From Carex sylvatica (Eukaryota > Streptophyta > Magnoliopsida > Poales > Cyperaceae), in assembly GCA_964058845.1 (NCBI GenBank), contig CAXKVR010000024.1, positions 1-64,000 on the forward strand: 64,000 nt of DNA, read 5' to 3'. The first letter of the stretch is position 1. Every line of letters starts with the position of its first letter. This document shows positions 12,501-23,680 of the stretch, in pieces. The notes under the pieces are model-generated. The model saw only the letters and a list, made by a program, of their open reading frames with translations, did no database searches and was not told where the DNA came from. Made by a program: the position numbers and the translations under genes.

Positions 12501-13141
12501 GTGTATTTCTTATTTATATAATCAAATTCAGCATCTTAACTTTAAATTGCAATAGTCCTAATAGAGTAGAGTTAAAATGCCCCATTGTTTTTGTGCCCCA
12601 ATCATGCCTCATATCCTTATCTCCGTTTCGGAATCCCAAAATAGTCGATCTGAACCGCTCAACATGATCTCCATATTAAATGTGCTTGGAGACCAAATTT
12701 TATATTTTTAAAAAAAATTTACTATTTTTTTAGATAGAAAATCACTGTTTTTCAAAAGGTTCTAAAGCATCCAAAAACAATTATTTTGTACCTATCTAAA
12801 AAATACAATAAAAAATTTCCAAAAATTATAAAATTTGGTCTCCAAGCACACTTTAATATGGAGATCATGTTGAGCGGTTTGGATCGACTGTTTGGACTTT
12901 AAAAATAGAGATAAAAGATGAGAGATATGATTGGCATTTTAACCCTACTTGTCCTAATATATAGATGGAGAATCTCATAAGACTTGAAAGAAAACTTCTC
13001 TTGTTCTATAGTACAGTACCAGTAAAACATTTTGCTACAAATTGAACTTTTCAGGGGAGGGAAGAGAAAGAATTACCAGAATATATCCTTGGTACAGTCC
13101 GGTTGAACCGGATAAAACTCGATTCAGCTCTCACCATCTAG
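3550..13141 (+). CDS. EDR2L: EDR2-like PH-START-DUF1336 protein (22 exons, 754 aa)
   Basis: Exons: 3550-3780, 3991-4065, 4495-4548, 4656-4721, 5089-5147, 5387-5466, 5593-5718, 5984-6018, 6456-6556, 6725-6820, 6919-6983, 7484-7552, 7633-7797, 8809-9029, 9221-9287, 9721-9896, 10245-10346, 10437-10484, 10591-10734, 11598-11693, 12392-12493, 13055-13141. All join in frame (2265 nt) with GT-AG borders. Domains: an N-terminal PH domain (about 28-142), a START lipid-binding domain (about 188-407), an acidic linker (about 440-470), and a C-terminal DUF1336/EDR2_C domain (about 535-748; SPSGDGFMIRGKTYL, YLRQDNFLEIDVDIGSS, LPEYILGTVRLNR). Known for Arabidopsis EDR2: it binds PtdIns4P, sits on endomembranes and plasma membrane, and represses salicylate-dependent powdery-mildew resistance and senescence. 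The start is the first ATG giving the short family N-terminus. The exon 14 donor (after 9029) lies in a variable linker and is the least certain junction. Confidence 0.95.
4780..5030. repeat. Half of a core-sharing MITE in EDR2-like intron 4
   Basis: Carries the right half of the shared MITE core (TCTCCAAGCACATTTTAATA, then a GGTTCG/TCGACTATTTGGACTTTG block) and an end resembling GGCATTTGAACCCTCC, but no matching left arm. It is probably a truncated copy. Confidence 0.6.
7012..7415. repeat. 404-bp core-sharing MITE in EDR2-like intron 11
   Basis: Ends: GAGTGAGGCTATGGTACTAT on the left and the complement (ATACTACCGTAGCCTCACTC) on the right, so the TIR is long and the whole element folds back. 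The middle holds the shared core (TCGATCTGAACC ... AATGTACTTGCAG ... TTTTACATTTTTTG). It lies wholly within the intron between 6983 and 7484. Confidence 0.8.
8513..8706. repeat. About 190-bp MITE, GATATCTCA family, intron 13
   Basis: Termini carry GATATCTCAAACTTTGAG on the left and AATTTGAGATATCTTAGAGG on the right. The internal AATCTGGATCGTTCA and CAAAGCACAATAATACTGG are shared with the copies at 11103, 22668 and 26225. Confidence 0.75.
9300..9616. repeat. Core-sharing MITE in intron 15, flanked by a donor-containing direct repeat
   Basis: The left end reads AGAGTTAAAATGCCCC and the core CGATCCGAACTGCT plus CTCCATATTAAAATGTGCTT follows; the right arm is rearranged. On either side lies a direct repeat of about 33 bp (9265-9298 and 9619-9653) that contains the 3' end of exon 15 and its GTGATTTT donor. 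Confidence 0.7.
9960..10175 (+). repeat. Possible retroposon tail in EDR2-like intron 16
   Basis: The intron contains short repeated motifs (AGAATAGAGGCTTAT twice) and ends in CCACTAACCTTC followed by an A-rich run with GAAAGAAAG. The same CCACTAACCTTC-(A)n end appears, on the minus strand, on the retroposon at 63197-63732, which suggests a shared 3' end. The 5' boundary is not visible. Confidence 0.35.
11103..11293. repeat. About 190-bp MITE, GATATCTCA family, intron 19
   Basis: Inverted ends GAGATATCTCAAAGTTTGAG and AGTTTGAGATATCTCAGAGG. The interior matches the copy at 8513 (CAAAGCACAAGAATACTGGC). It lies inside the intron between 10734 and 11598. Confidence 0.8.
11957..12332. repeat. 376-bp core-sharing MITE in intron 20
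   Basis: Same terminal type as the element at 7012: left GAGTGAGGCTATGGTTCTAT, right complement ending GTAGTCTCACT. The shared core occurs in both orientations around a central turn. It ends 60 bp before the exon 21 acceptor. Confidence 0.8.
12564..12950. mobile_element. 387-bp core-sharing MITE with perfect 9-bp TSD, intron 21
   Basis: Inverted ends (AGTAGAGTTAAAATGCC and GGCATTTTAACCCTACT) enclose the shared core on both arms. The flanks are an exact 9-bp direct repeat, GTCCTAATA, at 12555-12563 and 12951-12959. A 9-bp duplication with no fixed sequence is the usual signature of Mutator-type insertion. The element stops about 100 bp before the final exon. Confidence 0.85.
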
Positions 13142-13384
13142 AGAACTTCCTATAAAATCGATTACGAAGTATCGGGGTCAATTTTTTTTGTATATTCGTC
13201 TCGGTGATATCTTATAGGTAACATTTTTAATTGGGTATATAATGTTATTGTTTGTATGAATACTTCTGGTTGTGCAATTAAAAAACCCTGTAAAATATTC
13301 CAAACTCAAATTCATTATTAAGTAAATTTGAATTCTCTCATCCTTCAATTTTAACCCTAAGTTTTTTTTCTTGCGACTTTACCA

Positions 13385-13712
13385 AAGTGTAATGTAGGTT
13401 CAATAATTCGTGAACCTTTGATTTGAACCGTTCAACAAGAACTCCATATGAAAATGTCCCTGTAAATCAAATGTTCCAATTTTTTTTAGATAAATAGGAA
13501 AGCACTTGATCTAAAGATTTTGAACCATTGAAAAATAATAATTTTTTAACTGTTTAAAAACATAGTAAAATAATTCGGAAAGATATGAAATCTAGTGTGC
13601 AAGTACATCTTTATATGGAGAGCATGTTGAACTGATTAGATCAACTATTTGAATTTTAAAAACAAAAATATTGATCCACGCACTATGCATAGTACCACAG
13701 CCTCACTAAATG
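13385..13712. repeat. Truncated core-sharing MITE
   Basis: The right end reads CACTATGCATAGTACCACAGC and CTCACT, matching the elements at 7012 and 11957. The left end has lost its terminal GAGTGAGGC. The core motifs TTTGAACCGTTCAACA and CTCCATATGAAAATG are present. Confidence 0.7.
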
Positions 13713-13869
13713 AACTTTATATTTAGCTGTCGTTTAGAATTTTATGGATTTGAGAGTATTTCTAATTTCGATTTTTTCATTGGAAACTGTTGTAGACATG
13801 TAGTCAAGAAAGCTGAAAAAAAAAAAAAAAAAAAAAAAACTGGACGCCATAGTCATTGGCGTTCAGAGA

Positions 13870-14775
13870 GGAAAAAATAAATATTCACAGAAGCAAATTG
13901 ATGATTTTTTTAGAAGTCACGACATCAATTGATGTCCCAATTCTTCTTTTATTTTCTGAAATTATAAAATCGATCAGTGAAATAACAACGATTGAACTAT
14001 TGATTTATTGATTCGGTCTAGACTTATGGGCGACCGGTCCCATACCCATCAGTCAATTGACAACTCGATTTTTCAATTTCTAAGTTAAAAAAATTGATTC
14101 TCTTTGCGCCATTTTCAATGATATAACAGCAAAGCGGGACACGTTTGACTAGACATCAGACTGAAGTCGGTCTGATGTCTATTCAGAACTGTTCAATTCA
14201 TTTCACATGCCACTTCAAAGACATATATTTATCTTATTTCCCTCCCTGTCATGAAAACGGAACGCGTCTTATAAAAATTGTATTCAAATCGATTCAATGT
14301 CCACTCGAAACTGTGTGATAGACTGAACTATTGATCCTGTCACTCCAAATCTAGACTTATGGGCGACCGGTCCCATACCCATCAGTCAATTGACAACTCG
14401 ATTTTTCAATTTCTAAGTTAAAAAAATTGATTCTCTTTGCGCCATTTTCAATGATATAACAGCGAAGCGGGACACGTTTGACTGGACATCAGACTTAAGT
14501 CGGTCTGATGTCTATTCAGAACTGTTCAATTCGTTTCACATGCCACTTCAAAGACATATATTTATCTTATTTTCCTCCCTGTCATGAAAACGGAACGCGT
14601 CTTATAAAAATTGTATTCAAATCGATTCAATGTCCACTCGAAACTGTGTGATAGACTGAACTATTGATCCTGTCACTCCAAATCTAGATTGAATCAATAA
14701 TTCAATCATTGCTATTTTTGAAAAAAAAAATCATCAATTTGTTTTCTCACTAACTGATTTTATAATTTCAATGTC
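13870..14775. mobile_element. TIR element with internal 333-bp tandem duplication
   Basis: The outer arms are inverted: AAATTGATGATTTTTTT near 13896 against AAAAAAATCATCAATTTG near 14730, and the ATTGATTCGGTCTAGA/TCTAGATTGAATCAAT pair at the borders of the inner repeat. Between the arms, 14017-14349 and 14350-14682 are head-to-tail copies of exactly 333 bp, each starting at TCTAGA, differing at about five positions. Each unit carries an inner palindrome around GACATCAGACTGAAGTCGGT. There is no coding signal. The transposon class is not identified. Confidence 0.7.
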
Positions 14776-15630
14776 CACTAAACGGTTTAAATTTGTCGTT
14801 TAAAATCAATTTAATAGATTTTAGAGTTGAGTTCACAAAGAGACTTAGTGAACTTAGAATTGAATTGATAAGTACATGCTCCCCCCCTAGGTTTGTCCAA
14901 TCAAGATTCATATCATGATCTACATTTTTCATTTGTGAATCTGGATTGAGAATTGAATTGAATTGTATTAGAGGTGCAAAAGTTTGTAAACTTATTTTAG
15001 ATCATATCTGTACGTTGCACATGGATAATTAGTTTCAGATTTTCAGTTAATATGGCAGAAGTCAGATAATATAGTAAGTAACACAAACAAGAAATAGTGG
15101 GTTAAATCATCATTAAATTTGAACCAGTCTCGAATTGCTTGAAATATTAATAGGGTTTATCAATTGTCCAACAGCTTTGTACCAGTAAGAAAATATCCAA
15201 ATAAGATTAATTCATCAAATTTCTTGCAGTTCACAATTCTACTAATTTAAAAAATAACCAATGATGTTAATCAAAGATACATTTGTTGTATGAGAAAAAC
15301 AAGAAATATATAGTTACATTAACTGAAGTCAAGTCAAGCCTAATTTGAATCAAATTAGGGTGAATATTGTGTCAGAAAAGATTCATATATACAAAATGTA
15401 TCCATCGCACACCAATTATGACTTGGACTGTTGAAAAGCAATTCTTCAAGACATACCTCAATTTTCCACCTGTGGGGCCCGTTCCAGATCCTAATTTCGG
15501 TCCTATCATCCGATATAGCTGATCAATTAGTTATCATATTTACCAAGGCATTGGAAATTGTAAATTCTTGTATCTATTTTAATCTTTAAACTATGCTGAT
15601 AATAATTGTTGTTTTTAGCAGCTGATTCTG
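14776..15630. other. Intergenic, no gene seen
   Basis: No supported frame. The segment 14780-14870 resembles the TTCACC...GGTGAAC end of another MITE family present at 28876 and 51695. The rest is unique AT-rich sequence. Confidence 0.5.
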
Positions 15631-15639
15631 ACTATGTTT

Positions 15640-15775
15640 TTTTTTTTTTTTGATGAAATAGAAAGATTGAGGTGATCTAGTGATCAGACGCCATGACTAC
15701 TCTTCATCTGAGTTTCAAATCCACGACTTCCCACACAAAAAGTATCCTTTACCACTAACTAGATTAAAAACTGAT
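15640..15775 (+). repeat. SINE-like tRNA-derived fragment
   Basis: After a T run, the sequence GGTGATCTAGTGATCAGACG resembles a pol III A box, and GAGTTTCAAATCC about 35 bp later resembles a B box. This arrangement is typical of tRNA-derived plant SINEs. It does not fold into a plausible intact tRNA and no duplication was found. Confidence 0.35.
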
Positions 15776-16186
15776 TCTTGATTTTGACTATGTTATGTTA
15801 TGCTTCTAAAACGACCATTAGTTGGTTTTGAACAGAAAACAGCCTTGAAAATAAATTTTGGTGAGTTTGAAATACTGAGTCTCCGAATTTATATAATATG
15901 AAAAGTTAGCATCATGCTTTATGCAACCATTCTAAGCTGTCAAGTAAGTAAATTGCCAATTATTGTGGGGGTCCCTTTACATTAGAAAAATCCTACAAAA
16001 AGTGACTAGGAAGATGTGAACCGGAGAAAAATCTTGCAAATTCATGCATTCCCATCCCTTCACGGTCAACTTTGATAGTCTTCTTCCACCAACTTATATT
16101 TAACTGATAAATAACATCATTGAAGATAGCCATTCATTAGAGATATCCTCGATCTTACAACACTTGACAAACCAATAAAAAAAAAA

Positions 16187-19100
16187 ATGGGAGGTTTACA
16201 TCTCTTACTTCTCATATGCTTCTTCTCCTTTCATCTTCCATCAAACAGCCTTGGTACAAATGAAACTGACATGTTAGCACTTCTCTCCTTCAAGTCTCTC
16301 ATATCCAATAGCCCGTTCGAGGTATTATCATCATGGAATGAAACTCTACACTATTGTCAATGGCAAGGCATAAGGTGCGGCAACCGCCATCCTGACAGAG
16401 TAACTGCTCTCTCTCTGGGCTCATTAAGTTTGTCAGGTCATATATCACCCTCTTTGACAAATCTGACATTTCTCAAAAGTTTGGATCTTTCAGATAACCA
16501 GCTTATTGGTAACATCCCAGCAGAGCTTGGTCATTTGAGTAGATTGCAATTTCTCAATTTGAGTGTGAATAACCTTGCCGGAAACATTCCATCAACTCTT
16601 GGTAATTGTTCCAATTTAGAATTTCTTCATCTGACAACCAATAATCTCCAAGGAACCATCCCTTCCAATCTAATGCAATGTAAAAATTTGAGAATTCTCA
16701 GTTTGAGTACTAACTCTCTTGTAGGAGGTATATCTCCACAGTTTGATTTCCTAGAACTACTCGAAGTATTGGATCTAGGTGAAAATAATTTTACAGAATC
16801 TATTCCAAGCACCTTAGGCAACCTTACACATCTATCTGATCTTTTTCTTCAAGAAAATAATTTAGATGGTTTCATCCCACCTTCACTCGGCCAACTAAAG
16901 GCTCTTAAGCACCTTTCCCTCGGTCAAAACTATTTGTCAGGCAAAATACCACATTCCATTTACAACCTCTCAGCCATGGTTAGCCTGAGTTTAAGTGAAA
17001 ATCAGCTTGATGATAATCTTCCTTCTAACTTTTGTGATGCACTTCATAATCTACAATATCTATATCTGTTCGAAAATCAACTTAATGGGCATATTCCAAT
17101 ACCCATATCCAATTGTTCAGCCATGATTAAGATTGAGTTATTCTTAAACAATTTCAGAGGCACAATACCATATAGTATAGGAACCTTACAAAACCTTATA
17201 TGGCTTGACATGTCTAGAAATCATTTTGAGGCCACTGGGAACGATTGGAAATTCTTTGATTCTTTAATCAACTGTACATTTCTACAAACATTGTCTTTTG
17301 GAGACAACCAACTCCAAGGTAGGCTACCTGGTTCGATAGCAAATCTCTCTACTAGTCTTAAATTTTTAGGACTTAACTTGAATCCAATTTCAGGAAGTAT
17401 TCCTGCAGAGGTAGGAAAACTCACCAACCTTAATATCTTAGAACTAGGTGGAACATTTATTGAAGGTACTATCCCAAAGGAAATCGGAAATCTTGTGAAT
17501 TTGGAATATTTAGGCCTAAAGGAAAACATGTTATCAGGTGAAATCCCATCAACCTTAGGTAATCTCACCCAGATGAATATCCTCCATCTCCAGAACAATG
17601 CATTCACTGGAAGTATACCAGAGGAATTAAGCAATATGCAGATACTAACCACCTTGAATCTTTCAAATAATAAATTGATAGGCTCAATTCCAAAGAAACT
17701 CTTCAATCTTCCTTCACTTTCTATCCTCCTTGACTTGTCAAATAACTATTTGAATGGATCACTGCCACCAGAAATTGGTCAATTAAAAAACGTAGTAGAA
17801 GTTTACCTATCAAATAACAAATTATCTGGTCAAATTCCTAGCACAATCGACGGGTGCCAACTACTTCAAATACTTCATCTTGATGGAAACCAGTTGAATG
17901 GATCTATTCCATTCTCTTTGAGCAAAATGATAGGGTTGCAAGATCTTGATATCTCAAACAATGCTTTATCTGGTCCAGTACCTAAATTTATTGGTCAGAT
18001 GAAACTTCTGTATTTGAATATTTCCTTTAACAATTTTGAGGGGGAATTGCCAAAAGATGGGGTTTTCAGGAATTCTAGTGCAGTAGACATAAGAGGAAAT
18101 TCAAAACTTTGTGGCGGAATACCTGAAATGAATCTACCCAAATGTGTTTTAGATAACCGAAGGAAGAAGCACTATTCCAAAATTATCATCCTAATAACTT
18201 GTTGCATAGGCGGTATTATATGCTTGTGTATAAGCATGTTTTTGATAGCCCGTTTTTGTTGGAAAAAGGGATATCAGAATAATCCCCTACCATTTGTAGC
18301 CAAAAATTCTGAGTATCAAAAAGTGTCATACAATGACATTCTCAGGGGAACGGATCATTTCTCATCGGAGAATCTAATTGGAAGAGGTACTTTCGGAGCT
18401 GTTTACAAAGCTCCGATGAAATTTGAGAACATGACAAATGTTGCTGTGAAGGTACTGAATCTCAAGCAACATGGTGCTTCTAGAAGTTTCTTGTCTGAAT
18501 GTGAGGTATTAAGAAAAGTTAGACACAGAAATCTTATCAAAGTTTTAAGTTCATGCTCTAGCATAGATCACCATGGTAATGATTTTAAGGCTTTGATTTT
18601 TGAGTTCATGCCTAATGGAAGCTTAGAAACATGGTTGCATCCCGGTGCATGTATAAATAGGCCATTTAGGAGTCTCAGCCTAATCCAGAGGCTAAATATA
18701 GTAATCGATGTTGCGACAGCGTTGGACTATCTTCATAATCATGGGCCCGCTCCTATCGTACATTGTGATCTTAAACCTAGCAATGTGCTTTTGGATGAAG
18801 ACATGACTGCACATGTGGGTGATTTCGGACTTGCCAGATTTCTGGTTCAACGTGATTCTACGTCTTCGCTGTTGACAGGAAGTACAACTGGACTTAGAGG
18901 TTCCATCGGTTACATTCCCCCAGGTACAAACTTATTCTTGTGAGAAATTAATTTTGTGTTTATTATTTATTTTACCTTTTTTAGCCTATCATGGTACAGA
19001 AAGAATCACTTTAACAAAATTTGCTCTGTCTCATATGTTCTTTTTATTATCTTAATACATGGTCCCATACCTAGTTAGCTCCTAGCTGTTAGATTGATAT

Positions 19101-19667
19101 GTGGATAGTAACCAAACTTTCAGAAGACCAAATGAAATCAATGCATCTAATTAACCTTAGCATCATACATAGTGAAAAAAGGGAGGTCAATTCATTTTTC
19201 CCACAAAATTGGCACAGCTCGTATGCTTGAATTGAAAAGGAAAAATAGCACTATTTTACTGAACTTGGTGCATTATTTGTAGAAGGGTATGATTGTAATT
19301 TTGTCATTTTTTAGAATATGGCATGGGAGGTCAGGCATCGGTTGAAGGAGATGCATACAGCTATGGCATTCTAGTGCTTGAGATGTTTACTGGTGTAAGC
19401 CCCACTGACGAAAGGTTCAGAGATGGATTGAACCTCCACATGCACGTTGAGATGGCTTTCTCTGATCATGTTACTGAAATAATCGACCACAAATTGTTCC
19501 CAGTCAATGATGTAGGAGATAAATTAAATCCACAGGACGTTCACGATTGCTTGGTTTCAGTGATTCGATGTGGTCTCTTGTGCTCCAAGTTGTCCCCAAA
19601 AGAACGCAATGGGATCAAAGAAGTTGTCAAGGAGTTAAATTGGGCTCGGGTGAAGCTGCTGAGATGA
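16187..19667 (+). CDS. LRR-XII receptor-like kinase (non-RD), 2 exons, 1029 aa
   Basis: Exon 1 is 16187-18923 and exon 2 is 19315-19667; the intron splits the codon of the APE-region Glu (GYIPP|EYGMGG), the position usual for this subfamily. The joined frame is 3090 nt. A signal peptide (about 1-22) is followed by an LRR N-cap, over 20 leucine-rich repeats (about 70-625) with many N-glycosylation sites, a C-cap with paired Cys, one transmembrane helix (about 663-690) and a Ser/Thr kinase. Kinase landmarks: Gly loop GRGTFGAVYK at 732, VAVK Lys 755, HCDLKPSN at 859 (Cys replaces the usual Arg, so non-RD) and DFG at 879. This matches the XA21/EFR/FLS2-related group of membrane pattern receptors. 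The ligand cannot be inferred. Reading into the intron would truncate the kinase at TGA 18941-18943. Confidence 0.95.
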
Positions 19668-19814
19668 GAGATATCAAAAGTGACAAATCAAATCTGAGGT
19701 TCATGAGCTATGGAATTAATCTTTAGTATTGTTATTAATGTGTATTTTTGTATATGTACCCGTTGATGGAAATTTGGATACAGTAATTGGATAGTGAAAA
19801 GCTAGCTGCTGGTA

Positions 19815-20205
19815 AACCCAATAGTGCGCGAAGTAAAGCAAGTGTTTTACTTCACACTCATATTTGTGATTTTAAATTCCAAAACGTCGATCTGAATCAT
19901 TCAAATTGATCTCCATATTAAATTGTGCTTGCAGACCAAATTTTACATTTTTTGGAAATTTCTTAATATTTTTAAATTTTTTTTGAAAATCACTGTTTTA
20001 GATTGTTCATAATTTTTCTGAAAAACAACAATTTTCAAAAATTCTAAAGAAATAGTAAATTTTTTTCAAAAAAATGTAAAATTTGATCTTCAAGCACAAT
20101 TTAATATAGAGATCGACTTGAACAGTTCGGATCGATGTTTTGACTATGAAATTGAAGATATAGACGAAAACATTCATTTTACTTCGCGAAGTACCGTAGC
20201 CCAAT
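19815..20205. repeat. Core-sharing MITE 3' of the receptor kinase
   Basis: Inverted ends carry GCGCGAAGTAAAG on the left and TACTTCGCGAAGTACCGTAGC on the right, a terminal type not seen in the other copies. The core ACGTCGATCTGAATCATTCA plus CTCCATATTAAATTGTGCTT is on both arms. A CT/TA microsatellite (20205-20255) follows. Confidence 0.75.
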
Positions 20206-20241
<36 letters not shown>

Positions 20242-20639
20242 GATATAGATATATGCCTAGTTAGTAACTTAGTATTGTACCAGGGACGGACGTAGGATTT
20301 CTGCTAGGAAGGGATAGAAATCGGATTCAAATAGCTTATCGGGTTCAAACCCATTAATTAATCGGTTAAAAAAAATAAAGTAACTGCACCTAATTTGAAA
20401 ATTAAATTCTTATAACTAAATTTTAGAAAGTAAAGACAAACCTCCAACTACCCGTCCCTTTTCAGTTTGTAAAAAGTGAAAAAATTAAATTAATGGCAGT
20501 TATGAGGTTCAATACACCAACATCATTTGTGCACCTTCTAAAGTTTCTGGTTATGTTTTGGTTGGATTTAATTTGTTTCAGAGCAAGTAAAGAGATGAAA
20601 ACTGCAATTATTCACAGGACCTATATATATTATTTTATA
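20206..20639. other. Intergenic between MITE and MULE
   Basis: Begins with (CT)n and (TA)n microsatellites (about 20205-20255). The remainder is AT-rich with no supported frame. Confidence 0.5.
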
Positions 20640-22447
20640 GGGAAAATTTCCAGTGTACTCATTTAAAATTTGAAAATAGCCAATTTAGCCATCAAATTAC
20701 CATAATATCCTATATCCCCATACAAAATTTACAATATTTCTTCTATCCCCTTTATTTATTTAAATATTTTATTTTTATTAATTTAAAAATCATATTGACA
20801 AATATGTTCTTTCCATCTCATCATTTATTCAAAGATAGATGTCATAGTAAATAATACAAAAGGCCCACATGTCATATTCTTCCTTCCTTTTCACTCTACT
20901 GAAACCAATCCCCTTCTCACAGCTTTGTTTCGATACGTATGTTCACCGTGTCTACCTTTTTCGTTGCAACATCACGTCAAATCATCGCCATCTTTCTTCC
21001 GTTTCTCTGACCAAGATTAAACTTGTTTGTCCCCTCTCCAGTCTTCCCAGTACCAAGCATCTTTCTCTATACTTTCATATTGTTTGTTCCTGAGAAGAAA
21101 TTAGTGATTTGGGAACACGAAATTAAATGTAGAGAAGAGATTTGAATGGTGGGCCTCGTTCTGTCAGATTTATTGCACCCAAATAGGAATCCGAATGCTT
21201 CACCCCAAAAAAATTCTCCTTAATATTGAAAATATATTGGACAATTACTTTGATGATCATTAGACAAAAGGTTAGATCTGAAATTAGAAAGCAAGACAAA
21301 TGAATGAGGTATGTATAAGTTGGAATGATTAATTTCCGTCCATTCAAGTAAAGTGGCATAAAAACAATCATAAATTACAATCTATAATGAATTTGGACTT
21401 AGGTGATTTTACTGTTGATAACGGTTACTTAATTAAGTACAAATTACCCTAATTTGTTTGACATTGTTTTGAGTAATGGATAAAAAGGTTAAAGTCTTTT
21501 ATATTTCAGCTGTTATTTTTTTTAATAAGCTGAAACTGTGTTCAAAATGCCTTATTAAAATTGTAATATCCTTCTGTTGGTTTGGAGTTAGAATTTGAAT
21601 TTTTTCGTGGCTCTTAGAAAATTAATTTAGTGTATCATCTTTTCCAATTGGTTTCAACCTCATCCAATAAACCTACCTATAGAAATATATTAATTTTGTA
21701 ATATGACACTCAGCACAGTTTTGGGGAAAAAAAGCTGATTTCTTTTCTTCTGAAAATCAAATAAATGTTAATTTTGATTCAAATAAAAGGAAATATATTT
21801 TGTGCCTGAAACCATTGTTCATGACGTAATGCACATTTTAAAACTTTAATACTTATGTTCGAACTACGAAATGCCTAAGAGTTATTCAAGATTTAAAGTT
21901 CATCTTATTCATTTCTGAAAAATATGAAAAGTGATGATCTTAGTTTATTTTTCTTCTTCCCAGAAACAAGCAATATGGCAGTATAGAGAAAGATGCTTGG
22001 AAATGGTGAGAGTGGAAGGATGGACATGTTTAATCTTGAATAGAGAAACGGGAGAGAGATGGAGAGAATTTGACGTGGTGCATGTTGCAACGAAGAAAGG
22101 TAGACACAATAAACATAAGTACAAGAGCTAAGCTGTGAGAAGGGGTTGGTTTCAGCAGAGTAAAATGGAAGAGAAAGGAATGAAGAGTTAATTAGGACAT
22201 AAGCCTTGTTGTATTATTTAATAAAAAAAAATATCTACAGATATGAAGGAACGAAGAGAAGATGAAAATGGCATACTCGTCAATTTAATTTTTAAAGTAA
22301 TTAAAATGAAATGTTAAATAAATAAAGGTGATAGAAGAAATAATGTAAATTTTTTATGGGGATATATATAGGATATTATAGTGATTTGATGGATAAATCT
22401 AAATTGGCTATTTTAAAATTTTGAATGAGTAAACTGGAAATTTTTCC
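20640..22447. mobile_element. Non-autonomous MULE, 1.8 kb with long TIRs
   Basis: The first 170 bp and the last 170 bp are inverted copies with over 80% identity by eye: left GGAAAATTTCCAGTGTACTC and right, on the other strand, GGAAAAATTTCCAGTTTACTC. Both include CCAATTTAG and ATAATATCCTATAT. Flanks TATTTTATA (20631-20639) and TATTTTGAA (22448-22456) match at 7 of 9, a decayed 9-bp duplication. The interior holds no transposase. It has moderately GC-richer stretches (20870-21100, 21950-22140) that could be captured host sequence but have no frame I recognise. Confidence 0.75.
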
Positions 22448-22667
22448 TATTTTGAAAATAGTACTGCATTTGACCCGTTGTCAATCAAATACTAAATTGC
22501 AATTATTCACAGCGGCATGATTTTCAGAGAGATAATAAAAGGCCTCCGAAAGCCCGGCCCATAAGTTGCATTTTTCCTTTTCTCTCTCGTTACTCTTTCA
22601 CATCTTTTTTTTCTATTAAATTTCAAAATCTAGGAAGGGGCAGTTGGCCCCCTTTGGATCAACGGAG

Positions 22668-22852
22668 TGCGTATCCTCTGAGATATCTCGACTTTTGCGT
22701 GACCGACGTGTCCAGTGCCTATTCGGAGGTGATGTAGGAGTCAGTATTATGTGTGCTTTGAGATTCGCGCATAGCGTATTTAAACGGTTGAGATTTTTCA
22801 TAAAGTCACGCAAAGTTTGAGATATCTCAGAGGATACGAATTTGGATCAACG
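22668..22852. repeat. MITE, GATATCTCA family, best-preserved ends
   Basis: Ends GCGTATCCTCTGAGATATCT and AGATATCTCAGAGGATACG are near-perfect inverted repeats. The interior matches, in the opposite orientation, the copies at 8513 and 11103 (the complement of CAAAGCAC, then a CCGAATAGGCAC complement). Confidence 0.8.
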
Positions 22853-23250
22853 TGGATCCACCCCTGTATAGTACTCAATGTTCAGTTTCTGTCACATTAA
22901 AATTGTTCAATACTGTACCTGTACCTGTTCAGATTAAGTCTCTTGAACCAACAGCACACAAAAGTAATCAAATGAGAAGAAAGTTCTAACTTTGAGCCAA
23001 ATAAAAATATTACACTTATATATATAGACCTGTTACCAAGTTAGCACGGTTATTTAAGGTTTTAAATTTTGCAACTAATATTATTATAACCAATGGTATA
23101 TATGGTATGATTACTTGGTTTTACCATTAAATTTATCTTGTTGACACCATATGAATAATCGAATCACTATAATATCCTATATGTGATTTTAAAATTACAA
23201 AAATAACTTATAAAAATATGATATCAAGATGTGTCACCATAACTCATATA
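22853..23250. other. Intergenic, no gene seen
   Basis: AT-rich unique sequence with no supported frame, ending at the first of two tandem MITEs. Confidence 0.5.
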
Positions 23251-23675
23251 GAGGTTGGCTACTATGCTTATATAAGCATATCCCCACATATGCTTATAAC
23301 TCATTTTTGTGTTTCCAATGTCCAAATGGTCGATCTGAACCGTTAGATGTGATCTCTATATTGAAATGTGCTTGGAGACCAAATTTTACATTTTTCTGAA
23401 TTTGTTTACTATTTATTAAGCCACTTTGAAAATCGTTGATCCAACGGTGGCTGCACAAAACAGTAAAATCAGCAGCCACCGTTGGATTAATAATTTTCAA
23501 AGTGGCTTAATAAATAGTAAAAAAATTCAAAAAAATGTAAAATTTAGTTTCCAAGCACATATTAATATGGAGAACAAGATAAACGGTTCAGATCGACCAT
23601 TTAGACATTGAAAACACAAAAATGAGTTATAAGCATATGTGGGGATATGCTTATATAAGCATAGTAGCCAACCTC
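23251..23675. repeat. Core-sharing MITE, GAGGTTGGCTAC type, tandem copy 1
   Basis: The element folds back almost completely: GAGGTTGGCTACTATGCTTA at the left end, its complement at the right, and a loop around CACAAAACAG. The core TCGATCTGAACCGTTAGA and GCTTGGAGACCAAATTTTAC occurs on both arms. Together with the next entry it forms an apparently exact 430-bp direct repeat (units 23243-23672 and 23673-24102). Confidence 0.9.
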
Positions 23676-23680
23676 ATATA

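Noticed and set aside
17221..17706. Minus-strand open frame of 161 codons
   Set aside because: It lies antisense within the LRR region of the receptor kinase; the sense frame has clear domains and the antisense frame is a by-product of the repeated LRR codons.
18924..18943. Stop codon shortly after the kinase activation segment, suggesting a truncated receptor
   Set aside because: A GT donor at 18924 and an AG acceptor at 19314 restore the conserved PPEYGMGG sequence in frame, so the stop is intronic.
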